Source: Haliotis asinina
Taxonomy: Eukaryota; Mollusca; Gastropoda; Lepetellida; Haliotidae
Direction: 5' to 3'
DNA length: 64,000 bases
Assembly: GCF_037392515.1 (NCBI RefSeq)
Contig: NC_090281.1
Span: forward strand, 46,352,645 to 46,416,644
How positions within the stretch are numbered: position 1 is the stretch's first letter; every line of letters starts with the position of its first letter. The notes under the pieces are model-generated. The model worked only from the letters and a program-made list of their open reading frames with translations, was not told the DNA's origin and made no database searches. Below are positions 1 to 10,133 of this stretch, in pieces. Position numbers and translations under genes: made by a program.

Positions 1-300
1 GAGGTCTAATTTGGAAGTTTTTCTGAAATAAATGAAGGTACATTGTTACGACAATCACTAGAAATGGCAAAAACATGAACATTTTTTTCAACAAACAAAC
101 AATATATGCTAACAATAGGGTCTCATATATGTATCTGTCAAAACAGCCTGAAACTCTATACAGTTTTGGCAGAGATTCACAAGTTTGTTAAATAAAAAGG
201 GAATCAATCATTGATAAGCATTCTAGAAGTTAGTGGGTCAACACTACAGCATGTTAGCTTGTTCAGTTAATAAACATGACCTGAACTGATGGTGACCCAC

Positions 301-1410
301 CTCTTTCGTGCCATGTCCTCCTCTATGGCAGCGATGCGGGCCCGGATGGCAGCAGCCTCCTTCCCAGTGCACCTTTCCAACTTGTCCTGTTCCAATTCCT
401 GTCTACAGAAACACCAGCAACATCAGTCACACCACCAGCAACATCAGTCACAACACCAACAATGTCAGTCACACCACCAGCAACATCAGTCACAACACCA
501 GCAACATCACTTGGAACACCAAGATTGTAACTTACAACCAAATCAACATGAATCATAAAACTAGCAACATCAGTCACAACCCTCACAACACTACTCACAA
601 CACCAGCAACGTCACTCACAACACCAGCAATGTCACTCACAACACCAGCAACATCACTCACAACACCAGCAATGTCACACACAACACCAGATATCTTGAC
701 TTGACATCCCACTGACAAATGTTCACATCATAGGGGTAAATATGACATTATGACATGCAAACAACAAAACTAATCACCTAAGCTCTTTATTCTGCCTTCC
801 CCATTACTGTGCATACAGAACAAGATCCCCTCCATCTCACTGTTGGAATGCTTACCTGACCATCAGAGGCTGCAGCAGCTGTTGGAGAGCATCCTCAGCA
901 ATGGCTTCATACAGTTTCTTTCTGTCTCGATTCAGCCCTGAAACATCACATCAAATAAGGAGAAGTCTATGAGAAAGAATCTGATATTTCAATCTTTGCC
1001 CAAAACTCTCTGAAACCAAAGCATATTCCAGATATCACAATCAGTCTCTCTTATCATGAACCTAGCACCAGATTTCTTTTCTTTGTGAGTGCAATCTGAT
1101 TGGACTGTCATTGTCAGAAATGTTACCAGGGTATTTATCCTAACAGAGTGGAGCTAATACACTGGATTATGGAAGATGGTAGAAGAACGGTGAGGTGTGA
1201 CTTACAATCCCTGTCTGGTAGTATATCCTGCTTGTGCTCCTTCATCAGTTGTTTTATATGAACATCTTCGTTTGGAGGAGGACCCTGGAGATGGAATTTG
1301 GTGTAATTAGCTTATCATAATAATAATAATCATCATCATCATCACCATCATCATCATCAAAAAGTGTCTACAATAAGAACTGTGTGCACTTAGTGGCAGC
1401 AAGAGTTGTG

Positions 1411-1458
<48 letters not shown>

Positions 1459-1601
1459 AGTGTCTACAATAAGAACTGTGTGCACTTAGTGGCGGCAAGA
1501 ATTGTGTGATCATCATCATCATCATCATCATCATTATCATCATCATCAAAAAGTGTCTACAATAAGAACTGTGTGCACTTAGTGGCAGCAAGAGTTGTGT
1601 G

Positions 1602-1644
<43 letters not shown>

Positions 1645-1694
1645 AGTGTCTACAATAAGAACTGTGTGCACTTAGTGGCAGCAAGAGTTGTGTG

Positions 1695-1737
<43 letters not shown>

Positions 1738-4700
1738 AGTGTCTACATTAAGAACTATGTGCACTTAGTGGCGGCAAGAGTTGTGTGAACCTAGATAAAT
1801 GAATATGTGCATTATATTAATATGCTAGGATAATTATATATGTTATCTAAATCATCAACATCATCATGTACTGTAATTATCTAACTTTTCATGATTTGAA
1901 CTGAATGAATGTCACTACCCTCATAACTCACTCCAGCAATCAGTGACATACACTTAACAGCAACAGCAGTGCAATTTAAAAAAAAACAAAATCTCATAAA
2001 AGTGAGCATACTTATGTCATCTATTTAAAAACTTGACCAAAAAAACAGAGTCTTTTTGCTTTTCATTACATATTCAGCACTTTTCAGGACATGCTCGAGG
2101 TGTCTTCAGTTGCCCGTCTGCAGACATATAGTCTTGACAGGGTTATCTCCCATTATGAACCCAACAGCAACTTGACACCAAACATACTTCCCCAATTCTA
2201 AAACCAATGAATAGACAGTTAAACTTCAATAACCCTAGTCAACAACTATATTTGAAATTGTTTAAAAACTGAGCTTCTCACCCCTCCAGTCGGGTCTTTG
2301 ATGAATGGCATAGACAAATGCTTGTAGAGAACTTTGGACTGGGCAGAGTTCAGACTCTTCTCTCTCCGACAAACTACATCCTTCTCACATTCTTGCTGCA
2401 ATACAATTCAAGTCGAGTCAGTTAATTGCATATATCCCTAGTAATCTGGTTAAATGATGCCAAGTGAAATATTTATTTCATAAATGTTGTAATGGGATAT
2501 GAAGATATGGCTGGTGTCATTGTGTGCTACTGCAAGGATGAAAAACATCAAAAGTTTTTCCTTGGTGATAGCAGACGCCATTACAACACAACACACATCA
2601 GAACATTATTGGTCTTGTGCCAGATAACCTGGTTATACATAAACAGGAGCACATTTTCATGTTCATAATAGTAATACACAACTCAAAATGCATTTTCAGT
2701 TCAAAATAAGCCTCAGATGTATAAACTCAACTCCATGTCAAACAAAAGCTAGTCAGCTATGGAGAAAAAACTCTTGTGGCATGAGAACTGACACAAACAA
2801 TTTAAAATCCAAAAGAAGACATTAAATCAATAATGTTTGCATGCAATCATGGAAACTGAGTCACCTGCTTCTGTCTGTTCTCCTCAAGTGAAGCCTCGAT
2901 CTGGCGAAGAATGTCCACAATCACTTCCTGGTACGCTCGGTTCAATGCCAGACATGATTCCACAGAGACCGGCAACTCTGTTGAATCGGTGTCACCAACG
3001 CTGATCATTTGCTCATAGTCGGTTACTTCAGATACCTGCAATCAGAGACGTAACCTACACTGAGTGAGTGATTATGGATTTATGCTGCTTTTAACAATAT
3101 TTCAGCAATATAAGGGTAGGGAAGACCAGAAATGGGCTTCAAACATTGTACCCACGTGGGGAATCAAACCTGTGTCTTCGGCATGATAATCAAATACTTA
3201 AACCACAAGGACACCCCACCACCACTGTAAGTCACACTGAACAGTTGAAAGTTCAATGGTGGGTTGTGAGTTGCCTTGCAAGGATGTAACGTACATAGCA
3301 CAGATGTAAGTCACCTTGCACAACTGAAAGTCACTAGAGACAAGCAACACTGGGTGCAGAGAATCTTTGGATGGATCACCATGTTTGGCAGTTTGACTCC
3401 TGTAAGTTTCTAGTACTTCAATCCTGGGCCACAATGAAGCACATGAGACATGTGCACTGATCATAGGTAAGTAAGTTTGTTCAAACTTGCCTCTATTTTG
3501 CCAACAGAAGATGTGGACCTGGTGAGATAAGTCATGTAACTCTTAGTCTTCTAGCACAGACTGGGTTATCCGGGGTAAAAATAATCATATTGTAGTATTT
3601 TGAGCATGCCCCTTCATGGTGCGGAATTCAACAGATTACAAATGCCCTTTTTTATTATTACTACAATCCATCTATCAATTTTTATATAAAAGCTGGCAAA
3701 CAGTGGGCCCAGCAATTGGAAAATATACCATTTGTTTTCACAATATTGCATTGGATAACATACTGCTGCTGATTTTACTTAAGTAGTCTGCACTGAGTCC
3801 TTGTTTGAAATTCATTTAAAAACCCTGTCAAGTATGTCCCAATTCTTTCAGATTTAAACCCAAAAACAAGAAGACATTAGTTCCTGTTTTTAACACCACC
3901 ATGACATTCATGTCCGAAAAACACATACCACATTTGGTTACCCTATCTATAAAGGTTACTGAGAAAATCTGTTCCCAATGGGGATACCATGCACTAAGTC
4001 AAGAATTGCATGACAAGGGCAATAACTCTGTAAAGAATTGTAACAGAGGTTATGTTTTTGAACTCCATCAAGTGCCTGAAAATACATACCAAATTTGGTT
4101 CCCTATCTGTAACAGTGAGAGAATATGTCCACACTGGGGATACCTTGCACTAAGTCTTGAACTCCATCAAGGCATTCATTTCCTCATTACCTTGGACAGA
4201 CTGAGCTCAAACCTATTTCCCCTTCCCACTTCATGGTGGAGAATTTATAAGCCTTCCCATGTTCTTTCTTACCTCAGTTCCTTCGAAATGACTTGTAGAA
4301 GATTCACCCAAGCTTGAATGGGTTCGGGCATCTGAAACATGTCAGTTAGGAGATAAACACCATGTGTTGGCCAATTCCCGGGTGTTATTGAGTATTTGAA
4401 GCACGGGAATACATTTGGAACCGATGACATCAGTCAGAGGTTTCAAATGAAATATTCCTGTGCCTTAAGTACTCAATAACACCCAAGAAATTATCCAACA
4501 AATAATGTTTATCGACTTTGTAAACAAGAAAGTAAACCAAAGGGTTTTACTGTCTGCACACATTTATATCTAGTGCACAATATGATTTGAATGATGTCAC
4601 CACTGTTGATGACACAACAAACCAAATTGCTTGCTACGTTTCTACGCGTCAATATGCGGCGAACAGCTTTGCAGTTTCCAGGAACCAAATACCATTTGAT

Positions 4701-6030
4701 CATGTTTTTTCGACCAGTCAGATAACAGAACACAGTGACTTTCGGTTTAAAATGTTTTACAAATCAAACAATGTTCTTCCAACTTGGGGAAAGATCTTCT
4801 TAGTGAAGTATGTCACCTATCTTAAGTAGTCAATTTTAGTGTGACTGCAGTTTCCTCCACATCAAGAAAATTATCAAGGACTGTGGATGAAAGGTCATTT
4901 ACCACTGTGAGTTAGTGGATACATGACTTTAACAACTTAACAACTTTCAAATCATACCATGAATTATGCATACTGATGCAACCAAAAACAATATACATAA
5001 TTAAAACACAAAAAATCATGACTTATTCATGACACAAAATATACACTGCTGATTATGAAAAATGCGCTCGACAATTAATATAATACAACCCACGCGGAAG
5101 TCTACAAACTAGCGTCTAAATACAATAAGTTCCGCTCTGTTGGTCACCAATCTCAGTAGCACTGAGGTAAGACGGTGGACTCTCGACCAGACGACCCGGG
5201 TTCGGTTCCCAGAAGCAATGTCGTTTCTTTCAGACTTGGTTAGATTCTTAGTGAAGTTAGATTAGTTAGTTATGTAGTTCACTTGAATGTTTACACCACC
5301 AACATTAGACGTATGAAAGTAGTGTGACAATTCACAGGAAGTTGCCGGTGACGAGAAGAGACGTGCGGAGCAAAGACAGGTGAAGAAACACGGACACAAA
5401 GTAGAAGGACAATAAGGCGTTTTATTTTTTATCACCGCCCCTCCCCCCACTTTTTGAATATTACCCCCAAACTTCTAAACCCCCATTAAACGCTTTAACC
5501 CTCCAAAAAATTATACCAGCGCCCCTTTTTGAAATATTGCATCGGGGAATAAATCCCCCGGGACTGCATTTCTTACTGAAAAAAGAGGGGGGGGGGGGGT
5601 ACGGGCGGAACTCTTTCCCTTAAGTATAGCAAAGACTTTCACGGGTGGAACTCTTACCTCTAATATACCAATACCAAAAGAATGGTTTTGTGATAAAATG
5701 TTTCATCAAAATTGTCAATTACTAAAAAATGTATTGTTTTTCCCGATACATGATAAAGATGGAAACCAGCAAAGTACATTTAACCCTGAAAATAGTTGGC
5801 CTCAAATAGTTTACGAGTGGTGCAAACGTACCGTCATCAGTAACGGTCAAAGTGGACTGATTCCTTTCGGAATTTCGGCCGGAATTTCCCAAATCAATTT
5901 CCAGGCAGGAATCGTCGCTGCTATCGTACTCGCTGTAGCTGTCCTCATATAAAGTATCTTGAATTTTTTGAATGTCGTTTTGCAATTTCAAGCGTTCATT
6001 TTCAGCATCTTGACTGGTCTGGGGCTCCAT
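301..6030 (-). CDS. SNAPC4: SNAPC4, N-terminal part (gene continues past left edge)
   Basis: Large subunit of the nuclear snRNA-activating protein complex (SNAPc), which binds the proximal sequence element of snRNA genes transcribed by RNA polymerases II and III. Seven coding exons on the minus strand: 6030-5832, 4331-4273, 3035-2865, 2395-2282, 1284-1206, 937-856 and 402-301. All join in phase with GT/AG borders, giving about 268 residues. Seen: an acidic, Ser-rich start with MEPQTSQDAENERLKLQND, then the family block ESCLALNRAYQEVI followed by SLEENRQKQ, then FIKDPTGG plus PPPNEDVHIKQL, and a basic coiled segment with QQLLQPLM. Human SNAPC4 has the same blocks in the same order (CLQLNMVYQEVI, NREQQ, GPPANEDT, LLQPKL). 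The Myb repeats would lie further downstream, outside the window. The ATG at 6030 is chosen because an acidic N-terminus follows, as in the family, and the exon ends in a strong donor (G|GTACGT). The last exon ends at 301 with donor AG|GTGGGT. Introns hold SINEs, a hairpin element and two satellite arrays. Identification rests on recalled similarity. Confidence 0.88.
403..855. repeat. SNAPC4 intron with 21-bp minisatellite (about 404-690)
   Basis: A tandem array of a 21-bp unit (CACAACACCAGCAACATCACT and variants) fills most of the first 290 bases. Because the unit is a multiple of three, it creates open frames on both strands that mimic proteins rich in HQQ or VVSDVAG; these are not genes. 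The array starts directly at the 3' splice site of the exon at 402-301, so the pyrimidine tract of that intron is built from repeat sequence. The remaining 160 bases show nothing I recognise. Confidence 0.85.
1310..1790. repeat. Compound ATC microsatellite / minisatellite array in SNAPC4 intron
   Basis: Five blocks, each made of an ATC triplet run of 10 to 15 copies followed by the same spacer of about 62 bases (starting AAAAAGTGTCTACAATAAG and ending GCAAGAGTTGTGTG). Spacers differ at only a few positions, for example GGCAGC versus GGCGGC. This is a higher-order array with period near 100 bases. A poly-Met open frame on the minus strand is a by-product. It lies between the SNAPC4 exons at 1206-1284 and 2282-2395. 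The rest of the intron up to 2281 is AT-rich without a recognised feature. Confidence 0.9.
3060..3218 (-). repeat. SINE-B copy (tRNA-derived, GTAAAAC-CTCACTC tail)
   Basis: Minus-oriented copy in the SNAPC4 intron. Read on the minus strand it has a tRNA-like head with the B-box-like GGTTTGATTCCCC, the body TTTCTGGTCTTCCC and the AATATTGTTAAAAGCAGC tail segment, ending in CACTCACTCAG. The same design recurs elsewhere in the window. It is diverged from the better copies. Confidence 0.75.
3518..3620 (+). repeat. Dispersed repeat R1, copy 1
   Basis: Shares an interrupted block with 9345-9440: AAGTCATGT, then TAGCACAGACTGGGTT against TAGCACCAGGTTGCTC, then GGTTATCCGGG, ATAAT and TTGAGCATGC. The two copies are about 75 to 80 per cent alike by eye. 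No terminal repeats or target duplication are visible, so the class is unknown. Confidence 0.6.
3925..4165. repeat. Imperfect tandem pair, about 160-base period
   Basis: Two copies of an 80-base block (3925-4010 and 4085-4165) share ACCAAATTTGGTT-type starts, CTGAGAAAATCTGT/GTGAGAGAATATGT and GGGGATACC..GCACTAAGTC. They lie in the SNAPC4 intron and give a spurious 138-residue open frame. I do not assign a function. Confidence 0.6.
4352..4513. mobile_element. Hairpin MITE-like element beside SNAPC4 exon 2
   Basis: The left half, beginning GATAAACAC, and the right half, ending GTTTATC, are inverted copies of each other over about 65 bases. The shared core GGGTGTTATTGAGTA is near 4380 and inverted near 4480. 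The short centre and long arms are typical of a foldback MITE. No clear target duplication could be seen. It sits 21 bases upstream, in transcript direction, of the 59-bp SNAPC4 exon 4331-4273. Confidence 0.7.
5105..5230 (+). repeat. Possible tRNA-derived SINE head
   Basis: The sequence CAGTAGCACTGAGG resembles an A box, and GGGTTCGGTTCCCAG, 50 bases on, is a good B box. No paired acceptor stem is present, so it is not a functional tRNA gene. The flanks show no match to SINE-A or SINE-B, so this may be another family or a chance match. Confidence 0.35.
5400..5700. other. Low-complexity C- and G-rich intronic stretch of SNAPC4 intron 1
   Basis: C-rich runs near 5440-5530 are followed by a run of about 14 G near 5587-5600, then by two similar copies of a CGGGYGGAACTCTT motif (5603 and 5641). 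No gene or element was recognised. The homopolymer is a likely place for assembly error. Confidence 0.5.
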
Positions 6031-6560
6031 TTTCGGTTGACAGCTGAACACAAGCAAGTTACTTAAAGTTAAAAAATCCTAATTTCCCCGGCTCCATGCG
6101 GGGCGCCATTTTGTTTTATGGTGTTCTATTTTCCTATCAACTAATAATGTAATGCTGATACAAAATGAAATAACATTGCTAATTTTTCCTTCTTGATTGA
6201 ATAAGTTAGATTTTGATGCATTTACTTTTTCAGTATGGCATTTTTGTGGATTGAAAAATTGCACGTTTACCAAAAAAATGCTTTGAAAAAAACTACTATT
6301 TGTAACTTATAGATAGTATCATTAGATAGTATGGAAATAATGGAATAACTCCAAAGAAGGGGTGAAAGGTATAATGACACGCGACTCATATTGGATTGGA
6401 TGGCAGGTTTGCACAATCCACCGTCCGCTACTATAAGAGATGCCCAAATAAAACAGAACAAATTGCAGGCCAAACCTGTCATTCTTTGGCACTAATGCAA
6501 TTTACTACTACCCTGTCTCGTGACTTCAGCTTGAACTGCACGCGAGAGTGTCACTTCCGG
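6031..6560. promoter_or_regulatory. Divergent SNAPC4 / TSC1 promoter region
   Basis: The SNAPC4 ATG (6030, minus) and the inferred first TSC1 exon (ending 6641, plus) lie head to head. On the SNAPC4 side GGCGCCATTTTG at 6104-6115 fits a YY1-type site, which is common close to start sites. On the TSC1 side CACTTCCGG at 6552-6560 is a textbook ETS/GABP site. No TATA box is evident. The shared-promoter reading is inference from gene arrangement and these two motifs. Confidence 0.5.
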
Positions 6561-6641
6561 TGCCAGTCCACGAGTGAAAAGATCAGTGGTACTGAACAGT
6601 CTATTCACAAACGAATAGTGCTTGTTTTGCAACTTCTGAAG
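6561..6641 (+). other. TSC1: Probable untranslated first exon of TSC1
   Basis: A strong donor, CTGAAG|GTAATC, ends at 6641 just downstream of the ETS-type motif. The coding start exon has an acceptor (TTCTGTTGCAG) at 9981, so a 5' exon upstream is required. The start position is a guess. The intron 6642-9981 carries a plus SINE-A, a minus SINE-A and the R1 repeat. Confidence 0.4.
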
Positions 6642-7333
6642 GTAATCTGTGTATTTGTATAGGTTTTGAATAGGAAACGAGCTTAAGGTAATTTATAGTT
6701 GGCCATGTGAAAATTTGATGCCCATCTTACATCAGTTTCAGATTATGCCAAGTATGTATGCATAAATTGATTTTTGACGCACTTTGCATTACCAGCTGAT
6801 TACGTGTTATGTCAACTTACTCACCTTCTTATCGTAGCCACATCTGTAACAGGGTCACTATGCATCCCCTTGTCAGTGTTTTATAAAGTTTTAAAGTATA
6901 CATACATGCATATATATAGTTTTATGACATTTTGACATCTATTAAGCCAGACCCATGTTTTAAGAATGTTCCAAATATTGTCAGCTTGATAAATGTTTTA
7001 TAAACGATATATTTGTGCAAAGTGCCACCAGTAACAGTGTGGGAATATACAAAAGTCATAACTCATGGCAAGAAATGAAAAACAATCATTTATGTTAAGT
7101 GAGGGTGAGGTTGCCCTAACTCAGGCAAAATCTGCAGTCAAGGCTGTGGCCAGAGTAATTTGTCATAGTATCAACAGTATTTATTGGCCCTTGAAAAGAA
7201 TTATTTTTCAGCCTAACATCTGGTATACATTGCAATGTTATGTTTAACTGTATTTATGAAATACAATTTGACCTGTCCTTTATGTTATTCTTAGAATTAT
7301 TTGATTGTGGTTTAGTCATGTTTCTCACTGACC

Positions 7334-7603
7334 AGACCCGTGAAGGTCCCGGGGTAGAATAGGCCTTCAGCAACCCATGCTTGCCTTAAAAGGCGACTCA
7401 GCTTGTCGTAAGAGGCGACTAACGGGATCGGGTGGTCAGGCTCGCTGACTTGGTTGACGGGTGTCATCGGTTCCCAATTGCGCAGATCGATGCTCATGTT
7501 GTTGATCACTGGATTGTCTGGTCCAGACTCGATTATTTACAGACCACCGCCATATAACTGTAATATTGCTGAGTGCGGCGTAAAACTAAACTCACTCACT
7601 CAC
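7334..7603 (+). mobile_element. SINE-A copy, full length with target-site duplication
   Basis: Reference copy of family A. The head is AGACCCGTGAAGGTCCCGG, the middle has GGCGACTAACGGGATCGGG and GGTTCCCAATTGCGCAGATC, and the tail is GCGGCGTAAAACTAAACTC plus CTCA repeats. It is flanked by the 11-bp direct repeat TCTCACTGACC (7323-7333 and 7604-7614). Target duplication and short 3' repeat tail indicate LINE-mediated retroposition. About 270 bases long. It lies in the intron between the TSC1 untranslated exon and the first coding exon. Confidence 0.9.
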
Positions 7604-8740
7604 TCTCACTGACCATCCTATCTGTTTTCCAAAGTAATTGTACTTGCTCACTGCCAAACCTCCAGTAATTTTATATTTTCACAAGACATTATTTCAGTTT
7701 TAGGAATTTCTATTAAAAATGGTCCAAAGTGAGGGGTACAGCATGGGGGATAAGTCTGAAAACTGTGACAAGTTAGATTTCACAATCAACTAAATAACTG
7801 CATTAAAAGAAGAATCTAAATTCTGATACATTTAAGTTAGTTGACATGTCCAAAAAACTGCAATTAGATTCATAGTAGACAGTATAGAGTTATTACAGGA
7901 GAATGTGTGGATACCTGAAGTATTGTCAACAATGAGAGACATCTTGCTTTGCATAATCATTCTGATCATGGCAAGTGCAGCTTGTAGTCATAGTAACTAC
8001 AGCTCCAAGTAGGCGTTCAGCTGACACGCACATCTTTATTCAGTAACCACCTTTTTGAAATTCTAGCCAAAGTTCTTCATGGTCACCATGATTTTACGAA
8101 GCATGCATATTTAGCAAATTGGTGATGACTTCAATAGCATTGTTCAAAAACAGTATCAAATAGCAGATGATTGTTGTTGAAATACATGGAATAGTCATTG
8201 CATACACAATTCCATTTAGAAAGTTGTCAAATGTATGTTATATCTGGGATTGCACTTTCTCAGTAAAGTGTAGATTGTACTACATCTTTTTGCAAGTTGA
8301 ATTGTTGTCATAGGCAAGTTATATTCAGTAGGCAAGACAATCTCACATTAGCCTGAACGAAAACTTGTCAAACCATTTCTGCAGGTATTTAAGTAAAAAT
8401 TCCCAGTCTTAGTAAACTAAGGCTCAGTTTATTTGTCACCGCTATACTGAGTCTCACAAACCGAAGTAGATCATCAAGTCAGGTAGCCTTTTGAATTGAC
8501 AAGTCAGAACACAACTTACAGAATCATGAAAGTTAACATTCGCACATATCATGTGAACTTTTGCCCGGAAAAATCAAAATGAGTCCAAATGCTGTTTTCT
8601 GCATGATCGAGTGATGCACATGGAGATAACCAGTAATCATGTTATCAGAAAGCCCTTACCCATAATCAAATATATATGTTTTATGCCGATATTTGTTTTT
8701 TGAGAGATCAGCGTCAATGACTGGGAAAGAGAAAATAATT

Positions 8741-8758
8741 TGAAAAAAAAAAAAAAAA
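8741..8758. repeat. Poly-A run
   Basis: A run of about 16 A in an otherwise featureless AT-rich stretch (7620-9340) of the TSC1 5' intron. No other element was seen in that stretch. Confidence 0.6.
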
Positions 8759-9344
8759 TTTAAAGTCATGCCAAGCCCTGAATTTTGTGTGATTGGTCAA
8801 ATCCTTTCTGCGTGTTTGATGGGATGGTCAAAGGTCGCTCAAAGGTTGGCTGACATGGCCTTCTACTAGGGTTTGTTAGACTCAATATGGTAGTAGTGTA
8901 ACAAGTATTACGGATCCAAAGTTTACTTAGACTGTAACAATTTCCAAATTGAAATTTTATATTTAATGTTGGTATTTTTATTTTAACATGAATGCTAAAA
9001 TTGGTTTAATAATGTCAAACATCCACTACTCCAGCCTGATAGTAACTGAACAATACAAACTGTAACTTTATTTCTTCATACACACGTCAAAACTGTGCAA
9101 ATTGCAACAGATCCAGTAAGCAAGTTTGATCCAAAACTTAAAAGGTCACAAGTTATATGTAATTTGTCATTGTCCTTTGGAGTTCCCATTGTTGATATCA
9201 TTATTAAATCAATGTAGTTATCTTCTAAATTTTATGACAATGACATGTAATCTAATGGATGTATTTATGATCAATTATGAGGTGATCTTTTCCGTGAACT
9301 GAAATCTTCTGAACATTAGTGACTCTGGTCCGGGATCTGCACAT

Positions 9345-9440
9345 GACAGGTGGGACAAGTCATGTGACTAATAACCTTTTAGCACCAGGTTGCTCGGGTT
9401 ATCCGGGATAATAATGTATCAGCGCTTTGAGCATGCACAA
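9345..9440 (+). repeat. Dispersed repeat R1, copy 2
   Basis: Partner of 3518-3620. It shares GACAAGTCATGTGACTAA-like start, GGTTATCCGGGATAATAAT and GCTTTGAGCATGC. The class is unknown. Confidence 0.6.
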
Positions 9441-9535
9441 GTGTATAGGAAAGGTATGATATAAATGGCTATTATTACTTCAAGTTCAATCAGTGAAGAA
9501 GAAATTTTAATGTTAAAATCAATCTGAAATTGGAG

Positions 9536-9815
9536 TGAGTGAGTGAGTTTAGTTTTACGCTGCACTCAGCAATATCCCAGCTATATGGCTGTGGTCTGTA
9601 AATAGTCGAGTCTGGCCCGAGTCTGGCCCAGACAATCCAGTGACCATCAACATCAGCATCAGCCTGCACAGTTGGGAACTGATGACGTGTCAACCAAGTC
9701 AGCGGGTCTGACAACCCGATCCGATTAGTTGCCTCTTACAACAAGCATAGTTGCCTTTTATGGCAAGCATGGGTTGCTGAAGGCCTGTTCTACCCCAGGA
9801 CCTTCACAGATCCTC
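9536..9815 (-). mobile_element. SINE-A copy, minus strand
   Basis: Reverse-oriented family A copy. It starts with GAGTGAGTTTAGTTTTACG and ends in the complement of the head (TACCCCAGGACCTTCACAG). It is flanked by AAATTGGAG (9527-9535) and AAATTAGAG (9816-9824), a decayed target duplication. Located directly upstream of the TSC1 start exon. Confidence 0.85.
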
Positions 9816-9988
9816 AAATTAGAGCAAAATAGAGCAGAAGAGACTTTAACATGTTAAATGTTTTGCCTTTGAACTCAGTTGAATAAGAAATTTGAAGGGC
9901 AATTTGAGGAATATTAAATTTGTTTCCAATTTGTGTGCCAGTGAGTTTGGGATCCTAGATATTTGACTGTTTCTGTTGCAGTGTGTTG

Positions 9989-10133
9989 ATGATGATCAGT
10001 TCCTGTGAGTAGAATGGTTGAAGAAGACTGGTACGGAGCAGAGCGTGATGGCTGCCAGTATACAGATCGACCAACCCCAGAACATCAATACGATGTTCAC
10101 CCTTCTGGAGTCATCAGACATCGATGTGGCTGA
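9989..10133 (+). promoter_or_regulatory. TSC1: Two upstream ORFs in the TSC1 leader
   Basis: In the exon that starts at 9982 there are ATGs before the main one. The first, 9989-10012, encodes seven codons and a stop. The second starts at 10014, is in a different frame, has 39 codons and stops at 10133, so it overlaps the main start (10048) by 86 bases. Such overlapping uORFs usually reduce initiation at the main ATG. Seen directly; the effect is inference. Confidence 0.6.

Noticed and set aside
323-718. Open frames on both strands with HQQ-rich or VVSDVAG-rich translation
   Set aside because: Produced by a 21-bp tandem repeat whose length is a multiple of three; the SNAPC4 splice acceptor at 403 shows that it is intronic.
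1307-1735. 142-codon poly-Met frame and CRISPR-like repeat-spacer look
   Set aside because: It is an ATC microsatellite with a constant spacer in an animal intron; CRISPR arrays have constant repeats and variable spacers, the opposite pattern.
3901-4317. 138-codon plus-strand frame
   Set aside because: It runs through an internally duplicated repeat and over the antisense of a SNAPC4 exon, with no family similarity.
5140-5220. tRNA gene
   Set aside because: A and B box-like motifs are present but no acceptor stem or anticodon arm pairs, so at most a SINE head.
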